In this document: positions 1 to 10,910 of the stretch, piece after piece
Layout: every line of letters begins with the position of its first letter
Numbering within the stretch: position 1 is the stretch's first letter
Origin: Marthasterias glacialis
Taxonomy: Eukaryota > Echinodermata > Asteroidea > Forcipulatida > Asteriidae
Length of the DNA: 64,000 nucleotides
Direction: 5' to 3'
Assembly (NCBI GenBank): GCA_911728455.2
Contig: OU452231.1
Span: 13,113,838 to 13,177,837, forward strand
Notes under the pieces: model-generated
Told to the model about the DNA's origin: nothing
Seen by the model: the letters and a program-made list of their open reading frames with translations, nothing else
Database searches by the model: none
Made by a program: the position numbers and the translations under genes

Positions 1-606
1 GAAGTCCAAATAGTACTAAATTAGGACACAACAAACATGAAAACTACAGCATTTGTAAAACCAATTATCAGTTTTCTGGCCTCTGGTTTGTGTCTAGGAA
101 CAGAGAACCTAGGACGGGAACCTCGCAGTCAGCAGACTGGGTCATACATTTTAATAGAGTTCAGACAAGAGACAAAATCCACACATCTATCCCATTTTGT
201 TTTCCAGCTTGACACGCATCTGACGCGTATCCTCCCGAAAATGTGATATTCGGTCTCGTGTGACATACGCTACAGCACATTATTGTGCACAAAATCAAAA
301 TATTGTTTCGCTGTTTTTGCGTGCAAATCAAAGGGACCGTGCCTGTTGATTTGGTGAGAAATTTGTCCGAAAAGTGCACTTTATTGGAGTAGGGGAGGGA
401 AATCAGAAAACAAGTTTAAAATGAAAAAAATATATACTATTTTTTGGAACTTCTGCAACCCCGTCATGGTCAACGAATTGAAATAAACCAATACATTTTG
501 AGGGGACTTCCCTGTCGACAGTTTTCCCATGACATACCTCCTATTGTGTCCTCGGTCTTTGTTTAACCCTACCCACAAGCGGTTTTTGAAAACACGGGTC
601 CAGACA

Positions 607-639
<33 letters not shown>

Positions 640-1414
640 TACATGCATTTCCTTAAAAACCACTGAGTGTGTCGATAATAACCCAACAAATTGCCCCCCA
701 AAACACGTTAAAGGTTTGTTCACTCGGAGCGGTTTCACAGTACTTACCCGTACATCGTATTTCAGTCTTGTTCAAGACCTCCATAAGTATGTTTTTATGT
801 ATTAAATGTCTTGATTATTGCTAGAAATATGAATAACAAAAAACACTTTCGTGTTTTTTTTCAGTACGAGGTTTTCGTTGTTCACATACCGAGCTAAGTG
901 AGTATGGGGTTACACACCCACTAAAAGTAAGGTCCACATCAACCAATGCCAAGTTTTGAATATTCAAAAATACTCAAAAGATATCTAATAGTCTCGCAGA
1001 CTCTTGTGACAACTCAACTGCTTGTTTCTTTTCAACTTCTGACGGGCTAGCCGTTGCATTTTTGAGTCATGCCCCGTCCAAAAAAAAGTCAAATCCCTGA
1101 ATGAGTAAACAGGCCAGACTCCATCTTGGAAAAAAGGGCCCCTGTACGCTTTTGAGCAAAATAGGGCAGTTTTTCGGGGCCGAGTTACCAGAAATGCCAC
1201 AGGTTGAAAGAAACAATCCCAGAGCCCAACATTGGACCATTTTTCAAAAAATCCCTTTATAACATGACCTTCAAAATCTGTGATCTACAGAAATACAAAT
1301 TATATCAGGCTTAGCGCTTGATTTAGTCAGTATTTAGTGTAGCGCACCCGTATATAGTAGCCTACATCCTGCACTTACGTCTGCGCCTGGCTGCCCCATA
1401 GTTGTTCGAGTGTT
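1..1414. other. Intergenic, no gene seen
   Basis: All open frames here are short and show no recognisable domain, start context or splice structure. The stretch is AT-rich and contains a poly-A run near 611-637. The part at about 990-1215 has the look of a dispersed repeat, but I cannot name its family. No RNA gene or coding exon is supported. Confidence 0.5.
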
Positions 1415-1773
1415 AAAGCCCCAGCTCAACAATGGTCAGAAGAAAAACATAAATGTTCACAGATTTACATATAACTTTCATGGTTTAAAGATAATGATGG
1501 TGGAAAACGGTCCTTGAAATAGTTTATGCCTGAAGTGTTATCATTTTTAAATAATAAATGAAATAAGATCCAAAATTAGTTTTTTGTCTCAGTGTGAGAC
1601 GAAAACTCTGCCTATGCGTAAAAAAACGCTGAGTGCATTTTTACCGTTTTCTCGCAAATGAAACAACGAAATGAACTGACATTTTCACAGGTTGGTTTTT
1701 TTTACAAATATCTTGATTTGTGTAAAGAATGGAAGCATTTACAGTCAGTTTACCAATGTTGAGCTGGGGCTTT
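1415..1773. mobile_element. MITE, TTAA-type family 1, copy 1
   Basis: The ends are inverted repeats of about 20 bp: AAAGCCCCAGCTCAACAATGG on the left and its near-complement ending in GAGCTGGGGCTTT on the right. The left flank reads TTAA, while the right flank is changed to TTCC. The interior has no coding capacity. Three more copies lie at about 7145-7491, 11069-11434 and 22774-23108. Size and TTAA flanks fit a non-autonomous piggyBac-like element; that superfamily assignment is inference. Confidence 0.85.
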
Positions 1774-2623
1774 CCAATCACTTCCCCGGATCCTTTCCAA
1801 CACAGCCAGCTAAACCAATGGAAACAGTTCATGCCCTGATTTACTCCGAAATTGACCTCACGTTTGGGGGCAAAATGTGTGGCCACATTTTGTAGACATT
1901 TTCACCTCGGATGGGGACATTAAACCAGAGAGCTCTAAACACTCCTGCTTTACCGCCCCCCCCCCCCCCCCGCCTCCTCCCCACCCAACCCTAGTCCACA
2001 ATCAAAACACTCTGTTCAACCTGGTTGTATACCGCATAACAAAAGGTGCGGGTGCATAACAAAGAATGCCGGGGGAACTCAGGGGGAAACTGTTGAAGTG
2101 CAAGGGCATAATAACAATACCAACTATACAATCCCTTTTTAACGGTGAAACCGTTTTAATTGCATTTTTTCATTTCCTGTTCCCGGTCCGCTTGAAGTGG
2201 GACATTTTTAGAGAGCTCAGTTGAGTTTTATTTCCTTCGTCTAATAATACGTTGACAGACCATTATTTTTCAAAGTTGTGAGTGTAGTTTTATGCCCACC
2301 GTGGCAAACTATTGACAGCCCTCGGTGCAAGACGACAGAATAATTCTTTGAAAAATATATTTAACTCATTATAATCAGTGATAAACACTTAACAGAGATA
2401 CTATACCTCCCCATAGAGCGCGTAAAATTTAATTTCTTGAAACATAAATGTGCACATTTTTATTAAGACTCTGTGGGGTCCGTCCAGACAAAATTGTTTT
2501 ATTTTGTTATCTCAAGAGTTAATAATACAAAAGTGAAAAGTGATAATGTTTTAAGTCTCGCTTGCGGTAGAAGTAATTACATAAAATAGACGTAAGCAGA
2601 ATTCCTAACAAAACAGAATAAAA
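1774..2623. other. Intergenic with poly-C tract
   Basis: No gene is seen. A C-rich run lies at about 1956-1988. The remainder is AT-rich unique-looking sequence without exon signals. Confidence 0.4.
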
Positions 2624-2947
2624 CGTCATGTGCCCGGTAGAAGTGCGTATAATGCCTCACTCCTTTTTACCGGGCACATAAAGTATTTCGTCCCAGTATT
2701 AAAAAGACGTAAGCAATAAAATGGCCCCTGACATGACAAATATGGCATTATTGTTACATTTTTGTGGCTGGAATTAACCCAAAGATGTTTTCCCATTCCC
2801 ATGCAGAATTTAACCTTTTTATAATAACTTTTGAATGGCAATAAACTGATCAAGCTTTCTCGCTCAGTTTTCTTGAAACACAAAATTTCACACCATTTCC
2901 CGTTTACCTGGAACTTGTCGTTACGAACCTTCACCGGGCACGCTACG
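2624..2947 (-). mobile_element. MITE with CGTxxTGTGCCCGG ends, copy 1
   Basis: The left end carries TGTGCCCGG and the right end the complementary CCGGGCACG. The internal sequence (ATTTTGTTGCTTACGT-like, GCATGGGAAATGGG-like) matches the copy at 53117-53452 in the opposite orientation, which establishes a dispersed family. A small internal hairpin of CCGGTA/TACCGG lies beside the left end. An open frame of 123 codons on the minus strand is only the body of this element. Confidence 0.75.
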
Positions 2948-3439
2948 AAAATACATATTTCTCTGTATTTATTTTTTTTTTTCGAAAACGTAGCCACCTG
3001 ATTGGATAAAATTGGAATTTAAAAACAAGATAAGATTATTGGAATGAATGTATTCTTCCGAAACCACTGACGGTTTCATATTAAATTTAAGAGCAATGAA
3101 ATTGATACGGTAGCTGTGGAGAAAGTATGTATAAAAAAACGATATTTTGGAAGGGGAATGTTATTTACAAAGTTGTTGTTTGCCTAAAATTCACCATCTG
3201 TATGGGATTATCAAGTCAACCAACACGCTCTGCCATCACTCAACCATGCTCCTATATTAATATTACCTAGAAATGGTGCATCGGCCCTTCATGCATATTA
3301 TGAGAAAATGTTGCATGTGCATGAATAATTGACGAGATATGAGAACATAGAAATCAATCTAGGAGGATTTATACTCTACTCGAAGTGTGAACGTGAAGTG
3401 TGAAAAGTAATTAATGGGATATGAAAGGGAAAGTATAAA
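2948..3439. other. Intergenic, no gene seen
   Basis: AT-rich sequence with no open frame, repeat or motif that I can name. It leads directly into the satellite array. Confidence 0.4.
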
Positions 3440-5020
3440 GGGGGTTCGGGTATTTGGTCATTATGAGGTCACACAATGACGTCACCATTGTCTCAATACG
3501 ATATAAGGGTTCAGAGTTTGGGTCATTATGGGATCACATTATAACGTCACCATTGTATCAATGAGATCTGGTGGTTGAGGCTTTGGGTCATTATGAGGTC
3601 ATATGACGTCATCATTGTCTCAATGAGATCTGAGAGGTTCAGGCTTTGGATCATTTATGTAGTCACACATGACGTCACCGTTGTCTAGTCGAGATGTGGG
3701 GGTTCAGGCTTTGGATAATTATGGGGTCACACTGGAATGACGTCACCATTGTCTTTAATGAGATCTGAGGGGTTCAAGCTTTGGGTCATAGTGAGGTCAC
3801 ACTGGAATGACGTCACCATTGTCTTTAATGAGGTCTTAGGGGTTCAAGCTTTGGGTCATAGTGAGGTCACACTGGAATGACGTCACCATTGTCTTTAATG
3901 AGGTCTTAGGGGTTCAAGCATTGGGTCGTAGTGAGGTCACACTGGAATGACGTCACCATTGTCTTTAATGAGGTCTTAGGGGTTCAAGCTTTGGGTCATA
4001 GTGAGGTCACACTGGAATGACGTCACCATTGTCTTTAATGAGGTCTTAGGGGTTCAAGCTTTGGGTCATAGTGAGGTCACACTGGAATGACGTCACCATT
4101 GTCTTTAATGAGGTCTTAGGGGTTCAAGCATTGGGTCGTAGTGAGGTCACACTGGAATGACGTCACCATTGTCTTTAATGAGATCTGAGGGGGTTCCAGC
4201 TTTGGGTCGTAGTGAGGTCACACTGGAATGACGTCACCATTGTCTTTAATGAGGTCTTAGGGGTTCAAGCATTGGGTCGTAGTGAGGTCACACTGGAATG
4301 ACGTCACCATTGTCTTTAATGAGATCTGAGGGGTTCAAGCTTTGGGTCATAGTGAGGTCACACTGGAATGACGTCACCATTGTCTTTAATGAGGTCTGAG
4401 GGGTTCAAGCATTGGGTCGTAGTGAGGTCACACTGGAATGACGTCACCATTGTCTTTAATGAGGTCTTAGGGGTTCAAGCTTTGGGTCATAGTGAGGTCA
4501 CACTGGAATGACGTCACCATTGTCTTTAATGAGGTCTTAGGGGTTCAAGCTTTGGGTCATAGTGAGGTCACACTGGAATGACGTCACCATTGTCTTTAAT
4601 GAGGTCTTAGGGGTTCAAGCTTTGGGTCATAGTGAGGTCACACTGGAATGACGTCACCATTGTCTTTAATGAGATCTGAGGGGGTTCCAGCTTTGGGTCG
4701 TAGTGAGGTCACACTGGAATGACGTCACCATTGTCTTTAATGAGGTCTTAGGGGTTCAAGCATTGGGTCGTAGTGAGGTCACACTGGAATGACGTCACCA
4801 TTGTCTTTAATGAGGTCTGAGGGGGTTCCAGCTTTGGGTCGTAGTGAGGTCACACTGGAATGACGTCACCATTGTCTTTAATGAGATCTGAGGGGTTCAA
4901 GCTTTGGGTCATAGTGAGGTCACACTGGAATGACGTCACCATTGTCTTTAATGAGGTCTGAGGGGTTCAAGCATTGGGTCGTAGTGAGGTCACACTGGAA
5001 TGACGTCACCATTGTCATTG
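3440..5020 (+). repeat. 70-bp satellite, about 23 units, each with a CRE
   Basis: Units recur every 70 bp (71 in a few). The left edge, to about 3735, has shorter and more diverged units, while the interior is nearly identical. Each mature unit contains the perfect palindrome TGACGTCA (consensus CREB/ATF site). Eight bases upstream of it is AGGTCA, which in about half the units is preceded by GGGTCA with a 5-bp spacer: a DR5 arrangement of nuclear-receptor half-sites. Variants differ mainly at GGGTCA versus GGGTCG, CTTTGGG versus CATTGGG, and TTCAAG versus TTCCAG, and are interspersed like products of unequal exchange. Whether the array is bound or active cannot be seen from sequence. Confidence 0.95.
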
Positions 5021-5989
5021 TCTTTTCAAAAAGGTATCCCCGCCAACCCCCCAACCCCCAAACTCAAAACTACAGTAGAAGTATCTAACACTGATCACAT
5101 ATCACATAAGTAGCGCCATATTATTGTTCCCCTCCAGCCTCGGTTTGGATACGTTGATTTGAATTGGACAAGAAACAGAACTTAGAAGGAGATGAACCCG
5201 ACCCATGTTGTATAAAACAATTCATCGAGATTTTGTTGAAATGGCACATCAATAGCGGCTTATAAAGTTGTTGTACCTTGTGGATGTTATTTCAATTATT
5301 TCATATCTGGGTTAAGTATGCAGCTTCCTGAAGCATATTATTATAAAGAACAACAATCAGTGAGTACATTCAATACATGGATCGCTCGGCATTAATGGCA
5401 TGTGGCTTCTATGGTTTGTTTGCATTCTCATATGTCATACTCCACCCCCCCCCCTCCTTCCTTCCTAACAATCCACCCCCTTAACGATGTCCCAATCTCA
5501 CCAAGCCCTGAATTCCTTCAGCGTAATTGACGAAGACGATTCGGGTATGTACCAAGACGGCCGTTCTTGTTGTCTTAGCATCAAACGAGGGCCTCTTTTA
5601 TTTGTTTTCTTTGGATGACTTCCCACAGAGTTGATCAAATTCTTGGCTTGTTAATCAGCGAGTCTTTAAGAAAAGCTAAAGATGGGATCATCTCTTATAG
5701 TGGGAACGCTCTAAGTTCTAAAGACAACATTCGTTTCATGGTGTCCACGGAGTTAAGCCGTCACATTGATTGCAATTTTTGTTATTAATCCCTACCGTAA
5801 TTGTACATTCGTGACTCGAACAGTGCATTGCACTGACCACACATTAAGGTATTTTTGACTGCATGAGTTTAAGCAAGCATGTATCGATGAATGATTTAAT
5901 AATTTCAGTCGCAAAACAATATCGACCATATATCATTCTCGTTGAAATTGTCAAGGTCTAAAAAACATCAATTAATCGACCGTTTGGTT
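5021..5989. other. Intergenic, no gene seen
   Basis: Non-coding, with short C-rich runs near 5030-5060 and 5444-5465. No gene, clear repeat or regulatory structure can be supported. Confidence 0.4.
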
Positions 5990-6760
5990 TGGAAATGAAA
6001 AGGAAGAGAAACTCAGTAAGCTGCAAGACTATGACCACAGTTTAAGGATAATGTGGAGGCAGTATGAGGTTTGAGGTTGAATGAAACCCCAACGTGGCTC
6101 ATAATCCTCATGAACAATAAAGCGTAATTGTAAGTTCTGCAGTATTCAGTATTTCACATACAATATTTAATTTGAAAAGGAAATGAAGTTCAGCCAGCTG
6201 CAAGACTCTGCCCAGTGTAAGGATCATGTGGAGGCAATATGAGGTTTGAGGTTAGATAAAACCTCATCTGTGGCTCATAACCCTCACTTACAGTAGCTAA
6301 TCTTCATATTTTGTAATATTTCACGGTTTTCTTTAAGCAAATAAATAAAAATCAAGTTAGCTGACTGTGCCCATATTTGTAAGGATCACATGGAGGCAAT
6401 GTGAGGTTTGAGGCTAAATAAAACCCCAATGTGGTTTAAGTTTCTGAGGTGTTCTTTAAATAACATTTAATTTGAAAAGGAAATCAAAATCCAGTCAGCT
6501 GCAGGACTATGTTCATTTTTAAGGATCATGTGGAGGCAATGTGAGGTTTGAGGTTGGATAAAACCTCAACTGTGGCTCATAATCACCACTAGAGGCTAAT
6601 CTCTAGTAGTATTCAGTATATCACGGTAGATTTGAAAAAGAAATTAATCTTCAGTCGGCTGCAACATTGTGTCCACTCGTGTAATGATCATGTGGAGGCA
6701 TTTATGGGGTTTGAGGTTGATTAAAACCTCAATATAGCTCACAATCCTCATGTACCGTAC
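5990..6760 (+). repeat. Degenerate tandem repeat, period about 160 bp
   Basis: Five diverged units share, in order, a GAAAAGGAAAT segment, a CAGCTGCAAGACT segment, AAGGATCATGTGGAGGCA, a TGAGGTTTGAGGTT block and AAAACCTCAA..GGCTCATAATCCTCA. The GTGGAGGCA block recurs near 6055, 6230, 6390, 6532 and 6692, so spacing runs from about 140 to 175 bp. The T(G)AGGTTTGAGGTT...AAAACCTCA parts are mutually complementary and could pair within each unit. Confidence 0.85.
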
Positions 6761-7144
6761 AGTAGATGCTACAGGCCTAATTCAACATTTTCAGCAATAC
6801 TTCGTGATCTGCATAATGTGCTGTAATTCTATGCATTGAAGGTGCTACTCCATACCCCTCCAACGGATAAGCTTGTCATTATTTTAAATGGACCCACGAT
6901 TGAGTGGTAGATCATTTATCTCAAATCCCAAATGCATTTCACGTGCTCTCGCTCCCTGTGAAATGACTATCGCAGCGGGAATTGAGGTTCATCATCACGT
7001 ACCTTGCAGTGTATAGACTTCCCTTCTCAAAATTCAATGGCACAGGTCAGTAGGGAGGAAATGTGCGTAAAGAAAACCTCAAAGCATCAAGAACGTGTCA
7101 ATGTCACATTTATTGTTTCTGAATGGTTCTTCATACATTTTTTA
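6761..7144. other. Intergenic, no gene seen
   Basis: Non-coding stretch between the tandem repeat and a MITE. Nothing recognisable. Confidence 0.35.
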
Positions 7145-7491
7145 CTTAAAGAAAAACATAAATTTTCACAGATTTACATATGATATAAAGATCATGTATG
7201 GTGGTAGAAAACTTTCCTTGAAATGTTTCTGCCTGAAGAGTTATTGTTTTTGAATGAATTAATTAAATAGGATCCACAATTAATTTTTGTCTCATGTGAG
7301 ACCAAAACTCTGCCTGAGAATGCCTACAAAAATACTGAATGCATTTTTACCGTTTTTTCGCAAATGGAACAACGAAACGAGCCAACGAAGTTTTCACAGG
7401 TTGGTTTTATTACATACTAGTGTATCTTGATGTGTGCAAATAGAATGGAAGCATTTACAGTCAGTTTACCAATGCTGAGCTGGGGCTTTAA
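7145..7491. mobile_element. MITE, TTAA-type family 1, copy 2 (left end damaged)
   Basis: The body matches the copy at 1415-1773 (GAAAAACATAAATTTTCACAGATTTACATATG, GTCTCA.TGTGAGAC, CGCAAATGGAACAACGAAACGAG in shorter matching blocks) and the right end is intact: CCAATGCTGAGCTGGGGCTTTAA. The left terminal inverted repeat of about 25 bp is missing. Confidence 0.8.
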
Positions 7492-8019
7492 AAACCAAGA
7501 GCAGGTTTGGTTACCATCGCAAACGATTCATTAACTTCAACCTGAAAGCTCACTGATTACAAAGAATGTTTAATAAAAGCTCTGGAGAAATATTCCCGTC
7601 TGAGATACTGTATTTTGTTTTAAGTATTTGATGGCCCCCACAAATCACCGTCACATATCGAGATTGCAAATGTCGGAATAAGACTGAACTTGAATGTGCA
7701 CAAAATTAAAAACAAACATCAACTGTAACGACGTTGTTTCTATAAAAATATGACTACCAAATTATTTGTGTGTTTTTTTGCCCGTATACCGATGTGTGTT
7801 AAGCACTGTATACTCAGTACTTTCCCGAGTCATGAGAAAAACATATATTATAATGACTACCAAAGATGATGAGATTTTTCACAGTGGGGTTGTATGGCGT
7901 GTTTATTGACAACTAGCAGTTTAGAATGTGAATGTCCGATTTCTGTTTCGATTGGACTTCATTTGCTGTACAAACCTATATGTGAATGCCCAATGTCTAT
8001 CAAACAGAATGAGTTATAT
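7492..8019. other. Intergenic with SINE fragment
   Basis: A fragment at about 7783-7850 (CCGATGTGTGTTAAGCACTG..CAGTACTTTCCC) matches the sequence at about 42651-42715 next to a tRNA-like SINE. It is therefore probably a truncated copy of that element. No gene is seen. Confidence 0.45.
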
Positions 8020-8271
8020 GCCGTGTCCGAATAGACCTTATGCATCCGCCGCCATCTTTGAGGTCAAATGCAGCATCAAACGTGCGTTGTAACTTTTTTG
8101 ACCTCAGCCCGTTCCTGTACTAAATGCTCATAGTGACGTCATATGCATAAGGTCTTTTGATGGCTTTGACTGGCTATGGCTGGCCGGAACGCCGAAAAGT
8201 CCTATTCTACAACGTTTTCGTTGCAACCAGCAGCCACAGCCGTAGCTGAAGTCGCTTCATTCGGACGCGGC
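8020..8271. mobile_element. MITE family 2 (CCGTGTCCGAAT ends) split by a family 3 insertion
   Basis: The outer ends are GCCGTGTCCGAAT on the left and ATTCGGACGCGGCC on the right. Between them, after only about a dozen bases of the outer element, sits a second inverted-repeat element at 8032-8155. Related outer elements lie at 10644-10765, 10803-10910 and about 22425-22690. Confidence 0.75.
8032..8155. mobile_element. MITE family 3 (GACCTTATGCAT ends), nested
   Basis: The terminal inverted repeats are TAGACCTTATGCAT and ATGCATAAGGTCT. The body includes CGCCGCCATCTTTGAGGTCAAA and a perfect TGACGTCA at 8134-8141. A second copy is at 46957-47092 and a shortened one at 35406-35482. Its position inside family 2 shows that it inserted later. 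Confidence 0.8.
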
Positions 8272-9214
8272 CATCCTTTTCTAAAGACCAGCGATGTCTT
8301 GTACCTTGAACGGAGACGTTTCTTTTACGCACTACATCTGCTAAAACAGCACGATAACGAAAATTGAACCCTGCCAATGATATCCGATTTCAGAATCATG
8401 CGCCGTCACACACAAACAAACTCACACACACCAGACGTCCGCAGCATGTCTGAAAATTACAGTCCTATTTATCCCAGTCAAGGCCAACAGCGCTTGTAAT
8501 TTTCCTAGAATAGCAATCCAATGTTTACTGAATGATGATTGATGCTGGTGAATACGTGATGGTCATTATGACACGCAGTTGTCTTTTGACTAGTAAAGAG
8601 GAAAGTACATTGTTTTTTTTGGAAGGGTAATTTATTTACTGTAGAAAACTAATTTCATTGATATATTCCCTTTCTACGGAGCTCCACGAGTGCCATGTGA
8701 ACCTAAGAAGTCGACGTACGAATATTTAAACCCCACCAAGACGGCTTACTAAACCTTAGACGGCAAGTCGACTTCGTACTTTCAGAGAGTCGTCTTGGCC
8801 ACGTGTATTATCACAACACGCCGGCTTAATTCTTGAAATAAGTCGACTTGGCGAGATAGATTACATCGCAGCGCGTAGTCTGGATAAGTAGTGTAACAGA
8901 CAGAATCTTTACTTGCCATTTTAGTGTATTAGGTTGTTGTACTTCCCGCTTGGCCATTTGGAAACAAGTCGAGTACATTGAGTGTCTGCTTGTCGATACA
9001 CAGAACTACTTCATTATTCACATCAATAATAATGTGAACGTGTGGGAGTGAGCACCTTTGAGCACCTTATTTTTACAGGAAATTTGGACATCCTAAAACC
9101 AAACTATATTGTTACAATCCTGCAGGAAATGCTTACATGTATTTACAGGCACTTTTGAAGTTTTCCTTTGCCGTAAACTTCGAGTCGACGTAACCGTCGA
9201 CTATTGAAACTGGC
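8272..9214. other. Intergenic, no gene seen
   Basis: Non-coding. Several GTCGACTT/AAGTCGAC words recur between about 8710 and 9200 on both strands, suggesting a decayed repeat, but I could not define a unit. Confidence 0.35.
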
Positions 9215-9777
9215 AGGTATAATAATACTGGAGTCTTATATAGCGCACGTATCTACCAGCAATAAGGTACACGAGGCGCTTACTGTATTATTTTTTGGTG
9301 TATTATTTTTGAAGTTTTTGAATTATGGGACCCTTTTATCTAGCACCTTGTAATGGTTTACAAGGTGCTGCGGCGCATTCAGCAGCCACTTCCAGAAATA
9401 CCGGGGCAAACCCCTTCTCTTAGCGATAAGTGTAACTGGGTTCTTTTACGTGCATCAACGCACGGGACCTACGGCTTTACGTCCCATCCGAAGGACGCAT
9501 CAATAATGGTTAAGTGCATGTCTTGCTCAAGGACACGGTGACAAGTGTCAAGACCGGGACTCGAACCCACACTCTGCTGATCAGAAACAAACCAATTTCA
9601 TAGAGCTACTGAAGCAAAAACAAGCAGAGTACCAGTCACAGATTGTACATGTGACATTTAGCTGGTAACCTTATTCTGGTAAGCATTCAATTTTGTTGTG
9701 CTTGGCTACTTTAAGCAGCTCTATGAAATTGGGCCAAGAGCTTGAGTCCTATGCACTTGACCGCTGGGCCACGACTT
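9215..9777 (-). mobile_element. tRNA-derived SINE, family 1, minus strand, with nested foldback
   Basis: On the minus strand the 5' head lies at the high-coordinate end (GTCGTGGCCCAGCGGTCAAG, an A-box-like stretch). It is followed by a B box, GGTTCGAGTCC, read from GGACTCGAACC near 9558. The body includes the complement of GGGACCTACGGCTTTACGTCCCATCCGAAGGACG. Toward 9215-9260 the tail has a TATATAAGA..ATTATTAT-like end. A foldback element at 9590-9735 interrupts the head. The same SINE family appears at 14072-14411 and 50160-50458. Confidence 0.85.
9590..9735. mobile_element. Foldback element, GGGCCCAATTTCATAGAGCT family, nested in SINE
   Basis: The left end CCAATTTCATAGAGCT and right end AGCTCTATGAAATTGGGCC are inverted repeats. 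The interior has AAGCA/TGCTT-rich arms. It sits inside the SINE head, splitting CAGAAAC from AGAGCTTGAGTCC. Relatives are at about 21235-22106, 37902-38181, 39937-40135, 45748-45975 and 50826-51032. Confidence 0.85.
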
Positions 9778-10169
9778 CAACGTGACCTCTGCATGACCTT
9801 TGAGGTCAGGATTTCTAGATGGGGCACCGGCTGTGCATATTTACTTTACACAAACTGTCATCAACCTTACTGTACTGTATATCAACCTGCATCAATGAGA
9901 TTGATTAGATATGAGTTGAAATGACTTCATGATTAAACACTCTTGTGATTTTTTTTTTGCTGGCATCCCATCAAAGTAGAAGTTTATTATGTTATCAAGC
10001 AACCTTCTTGTTGTGTAAACGGCGAACAGTGGACAATTTATATTTTAATATGGGTTAGAATTTGTAATTGCATCAATTACTCAGACTTCATGCATGAAAA
10101 CCACCTCTTCAACGCCAGCAATTATAAATTTAACATAATGGCGAGTATCCTCGACAAAAATAAGGAATC
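9778..10169. other. Intergenic, no gene seen
   Basis: AT-rich non-coding sequence. No feature can be supported. Confidence 0.35.
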
Positions 10170-10487
10170 CTTAAATGGGATTTTATAATTCTTTTTATTT
10201 CTAAATATAGGCCGAACTAATCTATGAAATGTTAAACTTCATTTTAAATAGGGTCTTAGTGTATTAGTTAGGTCTTAGTTTTTAATAGTTGGATTAATGT
10301 TGTTATCACTATAACATATGTTTCTCTCATGTGCAATTAATCTAATGTTTTATACATAATACATAATATGTAAATGTTTAAATGTAATTGTTTTTATAAC
10401 CTATGTATACACCCGCAGAGAGAATTTCATGCTTAAATAATTGCATGACGAATAAATTGTTGAATCTTGAATCTTGAATCTTGAGCC
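10170..10487 (+). mobile_element. 3' tail of a truncated LINE-like retroposon
   Basis: The stretch ends in a short tandem tail of TTGAATC units (about 10460-10485) after ACGAATAAATTG and a GCAGAGAGAATTTCATGCTTAAA block. A 3' end with a short-period repeat tail, non-coding and without inverted repeats, is typical of 5'-truncated non-LTR elements. No reverse-transcriptase coding remains, so the clade cannot be named. Confidence 0.55.
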
Positions 10488-10489
10488 AT

Positions 10490-10638
10490 AGGGCCTTTTC
10501 CAAACCTCGGTTTTGGGCTCCAGCTTGGACTGCGTCGTAAATTTTGGAGCAGTACACATTTTGCACGGTGTTTCCAACATCAAACGGAGCCCGGAGCTGG
10601 AGCTGAAACCTATAAGCCGAGGTTTGGAGAAGGCCCTC
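10490..10638. mobile_element. Foldback element, AGGGCCTTTTCCAAACC ends
   Basis: The left arm AGGGCCTTTTCCAAACCTCGG is complementary to the right arm ending in CCGAGGTTTGGAGAAGGCCCT. Inner GCTCCAGC/GCTGGAGC also pair. Apparent open frames of 60-88 codons on the minus strand are only this element plus the LINE tail. Confidence 0.8.
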
Positions 10639-10643
10639 AGGCA

Positions 10644-10765
10644 ATGTCCGAATTAATGGCTTCGGCAGTGGCTATGGCCAGATCTATGAAAAGTCCTATT
10701 CTTCAACATTGTCGTTGCAGCCAACGGCCATAGACGTAGCCGAAGTCGCTTGATTTGGACAGTGG
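10644..10765. mobile_element. MITE family 2, copy
   Basis: The ends TGTCCGAATTAATGGCTTCGGC and GCCGAAGTCGCTTGATTTGGACA form imperfect inverted repeats. The interior shares AAAAGTCCTATTCT.CAAC and GTCGTTGCAGCCA with the element at 8156-8271. Confidence 0.7.
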
Positions 10766-10802
10766 CCTTATAATATGTCATGCGCGGAGAGCCTGGCTTG
10801 AG

Positions 10803-10910
10803 CCGTATCCGAATTTGTTGTTAAGGGCGTTGCTATGGACGTCCTATACTTCAACGCATGATGACGCGGCGATCAAGCCGTAGCCGATAGCCGCCAATTC
10901 GGACACGGTA
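10803..10910. mobile_element. MITE family 2, short copy
   Basis: The ends CCGTATCCGAATTTG and CAATTCGGACACGG are inverted repeats. The interior GATCAAGCCGTAGCCG occurs again near 22660. It lies only about 40 bp from the preceding copy. Confidence 0.7.

Noticed and set aside
2626..2997. Minus-strand open frame of 123 codons
   Set aside because: It coincides with a MITE whose second copy at 53117-53452 does not keep the frame.
3440..5020. CRISPR-like repeat array
   Set aside because: The whole 70-bp unit repeats without unique spacers, and the DNA is clearly eukaryotic.
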